Source of the DNA: Maricaulis salignorans
GTDB taxonomy: Bacteria; Pseudomonadota; Alphaproteobacteria; Caulobacterales; Maricaulaceae
DNA length: 64,000 bases
Direction: 5' to 3'
Assembly: GCF_900103475.1 (NCBI RefSeq)
Contig: NZ_FNHG01000002.1
Span: 280,630-344,629 of the forward strand
Below the pieces are notes generated by a model that made no database searches, had not been told where the DNA came from, and was given only the letters and a program-made list of their open reading frames with translations. Position numbers and translations under genes: made by a program. Shown in pieces: positions 60,181 to 64,000 of the stretch; the stretch's first letter is position 1, and the number at the start of each line of letters is the position of its first letter.

Positions 60181-61187
60181 TTGACGCCTCCCTGACTGGC
60201 AAGTGCTTCCATCACCGCCTGTTGCACCGGCAAGCGGTTGGCCGCCTCTTCAATTCCGAGGAAGGCGGGACTGTCGACGACGGCATCAGCAATTTTCACA
60301 TTGCGGCGCATCGGCAGGCAGTGGCTGACGGTGGCGTTATTCGTGAGCGCCATTTTTTCGGGCGTGATCATGAAATCCCTGCCCTTGGCGCGGAACGGCG
60401 CCTCGTCGTCCCAATGCCCGTAGAAAGGCAGCGCGCCCCAGCTCTTGGCGTAGACGGCATCGGCGCCCGTGTAGGCAGCCTCGACATCGGTGGTCATCGT
60501 CACCGAGCCGCCACCCTCGGCGGTGAAGCGTTCGGCCGCGCCCATATAACGCTCATCAAGGCGATAGCGCTCATCGGGCACGAGGAGGCGAACATTCATG
60601 CCGAACTTGGCCGCCATCAACAGGGCCGAATTGGCGACCGCCGTATTAAGGGGTTTGGGGTGTGGCACCCAGGTCAGAAGGAAGGTCTTGTCCTGGACCG
60701 CACCGATCCGTTCCTGCAGAGCCAGCATCATCGCCAGTTCCTGACAGGGATGGACGATGGTCTCCATATTGATCACCGGAACGGTGGAGTGTTTCGCAAA
60801 GGCCGAAATCATCGGGTCCTCGCGCTCGCTCGGCCAGTCCTTGAATTCAGGGAAGCAACGGATGGCGATCAGGTCGACATAGCTCGACAGGACCCGCGCA
60901 GCCTCCCGGACATGCTCCTCGGCGGTACCGTCCATCACGGCGCCGTCGGCAAATTCCAGCGGCCAGGTTGCCCCCTTGGCATCCAGCACGATTGCATGGC
61001 CGCCCATCTTGTTGGCGCCGATATCGAAGGAGGTCCGGGTTCGCAGCGACGGATTGAAAAACAGCAAGGCAATCGATTTGCCTTCCAGCGCACGACTGAC
61101 CGTGCCCGTTTTAAACGCCGCAGCGCGGTCGAGCAGGCCCTGCAATTCGGGGCGGGTCCAGTCAGCAGTCGATAGAAAATGGCGCAT
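60177..61187 (-). CDS. argF': N-acetylornithine carbamoyltransferase
   Basis: A 336-residue transcarbamylase of the Xanthomonas-type that works on N-acetyl-L-ornithine to make N-acetylcitrulline. FFNPSLRTRTSFDIGANKMGG is the phosphate-binding motif; MDGTAEEHVREAARVL keeps glutamate (E90) where N-succinylornithine enzymes have proline; HPCQE, and LPMRRNVKIADAV with the regulatory lysine K298 follow. The acetylcitrulline deacetylase of this route is not in the window. It is first in the argF'-argAB-argC operon. A hairpin with U-tract lies 26 bases before its start. Confidence 0.93.
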   Translation of the reverse strand: MRHFLSTADWTRPELQGLLDRAAAFKTGTVSRALEGKSIALLFFNPSLRTRTSFDIGANKMGGHAIVLDAKGATWPLEFADGAVMDGTAEEHVREAARVLSSYVDLIAIRCFPEFKDWPSEREDPMISAFAKHSTVPVINMETIVHPCQELAMMLALQERIGAVQDKTFLLTWVPHPKPLNTAVANSALLMAAKFGMNVRLLVPDERYRLDERYMGAAERFTAEGGGSVTMTTDVEAAYTGADAVYAKSWGALPFYGHWDDEAPFRAKGRDFMITPEKMALTNNATVSHCLPMRRNVKIADAVVDSPAFLGIEEAANRLPVQQAVMEALASQGGVK

Positions 61188-61212
61188 GGAAGTCTCGAAA
61201 TCTCAAGCTTGC

Positions 61213-61248
61213 AGAAAAAAGACAGACACCCGGCCATAAGACCGGGTG
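61213..61248 (-). terminator. Hairpin-U tract before argF', terminator or attenuator
   Basis: Read on the minus strand, CACCCGG/CCGGGTG (61227-61233 with 61242-61248) and an eight-base loop are followed by CTTTTTTC. It lies after the small lipoprotein gene (stop at 61321) and 26 bases before argF'. If the argF' promoter is upstream of it (a TATATG element occurs about 61259-61265), it would work as an attenuator. Confidence 0.7.
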
Positions 61249-61320
61249 CCGTTGATGTCCATATATCATTGCAAGGCTGGTGAGTTCACGCGATTTCGCA
61301 GAATCTCTGCCTCACCGGCG

Positions 61321-61515
61321 TCAGCTGCCGGCAGGAACCATCCGGCAAACTCGACGCGGCCGGTTGGAGCCAATATCGGTCACGGATTCACAACGCCGCA
61401 CCATGCGCTCGCCGGTCGCCTCAACCCCGGGCTCCCCGGAAGCCGCGGTTTCGCTCGTCGACGCGCAGGCGCTCAAAAGTGTCGCGGACATAAGTGCAAT
61501 GATCAGTTTTGGCAT
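61321..61515 (-). CDS. Small lipoprotein, unknown function
   Basis: A 64-residue lipoprotein: MPKLIIALMSATLLSACASTS has a canonical lipobox, followed by a short charged domain MVRRCESVTDIGSNRPRRVC with two cysteines that can pair. The ATG at 61515 follows a GGGAGGG site. It probably lies on the periplasmic side of the outer or inner membrane. Similar short basic tails with paired cysteines occur in the secreted protein at 63210, but the two are not clearly homologous. Confidence 0.72.
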   Translation of the reverse strand: MPKLIIALMSATLLSACASTSETAASGEPGVEATGERMVRRCESVTDIGSNRPRRVCRMVPAGS

Positions 61516-61717
61516 GCAGCCCTCCCAGACTTGAATCCCGGGCGAGCTGGAACCCCCAGCCAACCTCAGCCGGGCAACCTAGCAAAGAGACTCCCCTGAC
61601 CAAGCATCGACCTCAGTCATGACACAAGTTTAATAAAGGCTGGCGTCGGGCATGGCGAAAGACTGGAAAACGCCCTGACCTTGTGGAACAAGCGAGAGAC
61701 GTCAGAGGAATCGCCAA

Positions 61718-62500
61718 ATGTCCGTCATCGCCATCATTCCCGCCCGTTACGCCTCCGGTCGTTTTCCCGGCAAGCCGCTCGAAAAAATTGCCGGGCGGAT
61801 GATGATCGAGCGGGTCTGGCGCTCGACCAGCGCCGCACCGGGTGTCGACCGGGTTGTGGTCGCCACGGACGATGAACGGATCGTCGAGGCCGTCGAGGCA
61901 TTTGGCGGCGAAGCCGTGATGACCGACCCGGCCTGCCGCAATGGAACAGAACGCGCCCTCGACGCCGTGAAACGGCTCGGTAGCGATGCCGATATCGTCA
62001 TCAATGTTCAGGGCGATGCCGCGCTGATCCCGCCCTGGGTGATTGGCGATGTCGCCACTGCCATGCGGGCGGACTCGGCCCTGGCCATGGCGACCCCGGC
62101 GGTCAAAATGCCCGAGGACACCGCCATCCGCATGCGCGAGATGAAGGCCAAGGGCATTGTCGGCGGCACCACCGTCGTCTTCAACCGGGCGATGGACGCC
62201 CTGTATTTCTCCAAGGGTGTGATCCCCTTCCAGCGTCACCCCGAGGCCGGCACCCCGACCTGGCAGCATATTGGCCTCTATGGCTATCGCCGCGAGACGC
62301 TGGAGCGCATCGTCGCGCTCGAGCCTTCGCCGCTGGAAAAGGCGGAGAGCCTGGAGCAATTGCGCGCCCTGGAGAACGGCATCCCGATCCGCATCGTGCC
62401 AACCGATTATCGCGGACGCTCGGCCTGGTCGGTCGACGCACCCGAGGATGTGCCGGTGGTCGAGGGCATTATCGCCCGCGAAGGCGAGCTGGTGCCATGA
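61718..62500 (+). CDS. kdsB: 3-deoxy-manno-octulosonate cytidylyltransferase
   Basis: A 260-residue CMP-Kdo synthase, which activates Kdo for lipopolysaccharide core. IIPARYASGRFPGKPLEKIAGRMMIERVW, VVVATDDERIVEAV, NVQGDAALI and YGYRRETLERIVALEPSPLEKAESLEQLRALENG match the family; the usual acidic residue after NVQGD is present as D. It overlaps the histidine-phosphatase-fold gene by four bases. Confidence 0.95.
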   Translation: MSVIAIIPARYASGRFPGKPLEKIAGRMMIERVWRSTSAAPGVDRVVVATDDERIVEAVEAFGGEAVMTDPACRNGTERALDAVKRLGSDADIVINVQGDAALIPPWVIGDVATAMRADSALAMATPAVKMPEDTAIRMREMKAKGIVGGTTVVFNRAMDALYFSKGVIPFQRHPEAGTPTWQHIGLYGYRRETLERIVALEPSPLEKAESLEQLRALENGIPIRIVPTDYRGRSAWSVDAPEDVPVVEGIIAREGELVP

Positions 62501-63144
62501 GCAAGGTGCTGCTGGCCCGTCACGGCAATACATTCGGTCCCGGCGACAAGGTTGTCTGGGTCGGCGCCAAGGAAGATCTGCCGCTGGTCCACAAGGGTGA
62601 GGAACAGGCCGCCGCGCTGGGCAATGCCCTGCGCGAAGCGCGCCTGACGCCGGAGCGCATCATCACCGGCCCCCTGCTACGCACCCGCCGCGCCGCCGAA
62701 CTGGTCGCAGTCCTGTGCGGGTTTCACGGACGGATCGAGATCGATGAACGCCTGCGTGAGATCGATTACGGTTCCTGGGGTGGCAAGTCCTGCGACGAGA
62801 TCATCGCCGAATTTGGTGCGAAGGCGCATCGCACCTGGAATGAAGAGCATCGCCGCCCTGAAGGCGTTGACTGGTCTCCTGACGAAGCGACACTGCGGGC
62901 CAATGCGCTGGCCGTCATGCAGGATGCCGCGCTGAGCCGCCGCTTTGCGCTGATCATCACGTCCAATGGAGTGCTGCGGTATATGCACGGCGTGCTTGGC
63001 GGGGACGCTCATGACGCGAAGGTCAAGACCGGCAATATCTGCGCCGCCGATATCGAGGCCGGCCAACGCCTGTTCTGGAATGAGGCGCCGAGCGCCGAGC
63101 GGTTGCGGTCGAGCTTCAACCCGACCCCCAAGCCTGGATTCTGA
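62497..63144 (+). CDS. Histidine-phosphatase-fold protein lacking the second catalytic His
   Basis: A 215-residue member of the phosphoglycerate-mutase-like superfamily. The RHGN motif (R8, H9) and the TGPLLRTRRAAELV and RLREIDYGSWGG (E88) elements are present. The second catalytic histidine, normally in a SHG or THG motif, is replaced by asparagine N157 in IITSNGVLRYMHG. It may still bind phosphate, have low activity, or act as a different enzyme. Overlap with kdsB suggests a role linked to Kdo or lipopolysaccharide, or coupled expression only. Confidence 0.85.
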   Translation: MSKVLLARHGNTFGPGDKVVWVGAKEDLPLVHKGEEQAAALGNALREARLTPERIITGPLLRTRRAAELVAVLCGFHGRIEIDERLREIDYGSWGGKSCDEIIAEFGAKAHRTWNEEHRRPEGVDWSPDEATLRANALAVMQDAALSRRFALIITSNGVLRYMHGVLGGDAHDAKVKTGNICAADIEAGQRLFWNEAPSAERLRSSFNPTPKPGF

Positions 63145-63209
63145 CACGGCGCGCGGGGCCTGGCGCCTCACGCGCGGACCGCTCTCCCCGGAGTCCGGGG
63201 TCCGCCCCT

Positions 63210-63572
63210 CTAGAAACCGCGCAATCGGCGTATCGCATATTCGGTCTGTCGCTCTTCGCGCTCAGCCTGAAACCGGCTCTTGCACCGTCGCTCACGAATA
63301 TTGCTGCCATTGCGGCGCCGCCAACTGCAGACGACATCGTCCGGCCTCCGGGCCGTTACGGATATCCTGTCCCCATTCGCGAAGTCCGGTCCCGGTTCGC
63401 GCTGGTTCACCGGATTATTTGCCGCCTCGCGCAAGGACTCCAGATAGAGGAGCTCCGCAGCGGCGTCATTTGCCGCCGGCAAGGGGATGATTTCATCACT
63501 CGGCTGACCAAGGGCCGGACCGGCCAGCAGGACGGTCCCGATGATCGCCGCCATACGGAATATCCCCAGCAT
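63210..63572 (-). CDS. Hypothetical secreted protein
   Basis: A 120-residue exported protein with a signal peptide (MLGIFRMAAIIGTVLLAGPALGQ, cleavage after ALG). The rest is basic, with DRISVTARRPDDVVCSWRRRNGSNIRERRCKSRF and many arginines, and two cysteines. The ATG at 63572 has an AGGAGAGG site. No family recognised; the DDVVC-x-W-R/C-K pattern resembles short conserved secreted proteins in this order. It converges on the histidine phosphatase gene. Confidence 0.68.
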   Translation of the reverse strand: MLGIFRMAAIIGTVLLAGPALGQPSDEIIPLPAANDAAAELLYLESLREAANNPVNQREPGPDFANGDRISVTARRPDDVVCSWRRRNGSNIRERRCKSRFQAEREERQTEYAIRRLRGF

Positions 63573-63688
63573 ACACCTCTCCTGTGCCTTGCAGCGCAAG
63601 TCTGACGCCCTCCCAGGATCGTCCAGAACAGTTTCGCATGCGGCGCGCCGGTGCGCAAATCCGGCACCCGGACCGGAATGGCAATCGG

Positions 63689-64000
63689 CTAGGGCGTGGA
63701 CTCAATTGCGCGCATCCAAATTCGGGCTGAGGCGAGCGCGAGGGCGGCCATGAAATTGTCGGCGTGTTTTTCGAAGCGTGTGGCGATGCGGCGGAACTGT
63801 TTGAGTTTGCAGAAGAAGCGCTCGACCAGATTGCGCTGACGGTAAAGGCTCGGAGGGACGCTGCGCTGGATGCGAACCCGGCTCTGGGTGGGGATATGCG
63901 CCTCGCCGCCGCGGTCCCGGACAAAATTCACGAGCGCCATGCTGTCATAACCTCGGTCGGCGATCACACATCCGGGCGGCAAGGCACCGAGGAGTTGGGG
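63689..64000 (-). CDS. IS5-family transposase, C-terminal part
   Basis: The visible 100 residues run off the window end, so the start and N-terminus are outside. VIADRGYDSMAL holds a catalytic Asp (DDE) and RNLVERFFCKLKQFRRIATRFEKHADNF the final Glu with the Y-x2-RN-xVERF-type signature of IS5/IS427-group transposases. The stop codon TAG is formed at the edge of the element: the coding frame reads through the terminal repeat beginning GGGCGTGGACTC (63692) and stops in the flanking CTA. Confidence 0.88.
   Translation of the reverse strand, partial: PQLLGALPPGCVIADRGYDSMALVNFVRDRGGEAHIPTQSRVRIQRSVPPSLYRQRNLVERFFCKLKQFRRIATRFEKHADNFMAALALASARIWMRAIESTP
63690..64000 (-). mobile_element. IS5-family (IS427-like) insertion sequence, right end
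   Basis: The outer end of the element appears to be at about 63692, where GGGCGTGGACTCAATTG reads like the terminal inverted repeat of IS427-group elements; a TA or CTAG target duplication would explain CTAG at the junction. The other end and most of the element are beyond the window. Confidence 0.65.

Noticed and set aside
1..64000. CRISPR arrays, tRNA and rRNA genes
   Set aside because: No regularly spaced direct repeats, no tRNA-like T-arm with CCA-type ends, and no conserved rRNA stretches were noticed on either strand.

Overview
The window looks like the chromosome of a GC-rich alphaproteobacterium of the Hyphomonadaceae/Maricaulales type (Maricaulis-like). This rests on a Caulobacter-style cpa/Tad pilus locus, a fused N-acetylglutamate kinase/synthase next to an acetylornithine-type transcarbamylase, a large Oar-like TonB receptor, and alphaproteobacterial extragenic palindromes. 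No rRNA, tRNA or CRISPR was seen. Taxonomy is inferred from gene content only.

Layout. 0.3-3.7 kb: membrane-anchored cytochrome c, then an M17 aminopeptidase / MarR / NlpC-P60 cluster. 3.8-16.3 kb: an almost complete Tad pilus locus (tadD, an accessory gene, cpaH-G-F-E-D-C-B-A and pilA on the minus strand; a divergent plus-strand module with a secretin-N-domain-like protein and two TadE/G-type pseudopilins). 16.3-20.7 kb: pabC-pabB-phosphatase operon and AMP nucleosidase. 20.8-31.1 kb: fused lysC-lysA, class Ia ribonucleotide reductase (nrdB, nrdA, with NrdR-box-like sites) and bifunctional putA. 31.5-38.2 kb: a glycosyltransferase, then a phosphorus-scavenging block (pstS, OprP-like porin, a fused PhnD-PhnE, phnC) with two Pho-box-like sites. 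38.2-47.6 kb: an accessory stretch with an orphan prepilin peptidase, several palindromic repeat families, a decarboxylase plus deoxyhypusine-synthase-like polyamine pair, a 779-residue protein of unknown family with a PD-(D/E)XK nuclease signature behind a LexA-like operator, a small zinc-ribbon protein and a PIN/HTH toxin-antitoxin pair. 47.6-56 kb: hypothetical protein, peptide-binding lipoprotein, MarC, aguB-aguA and the TonB receptor. 56.3-64 kb: GT39 glycosyltransferase, argF'-argAB-argC operon, kdsB with a histidine-phosphatase-fold partner, small secreted proteins and the end of an IS5-family element running off the window.

How it fits together. Housekeeping nitrogen chemistry recurs: arginine synthesis through acetylated intermediates, two putrescine/polyamine modules (ornithine-type decarboxylase with the DHS-like enzyme; agmatine deiminase with N-carbamoylputrescine amidase), proline breakdown and lysine synthesis. 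The phosphorus block appears to be a local PHO regulon. The best candidates for something new are the LexA-like-box nuclease gene at 42.8-45.3 kb, and a family of long perfect hairpins with a constant core but different, mutually compensated arms at 39.3 and 45.4 kb.
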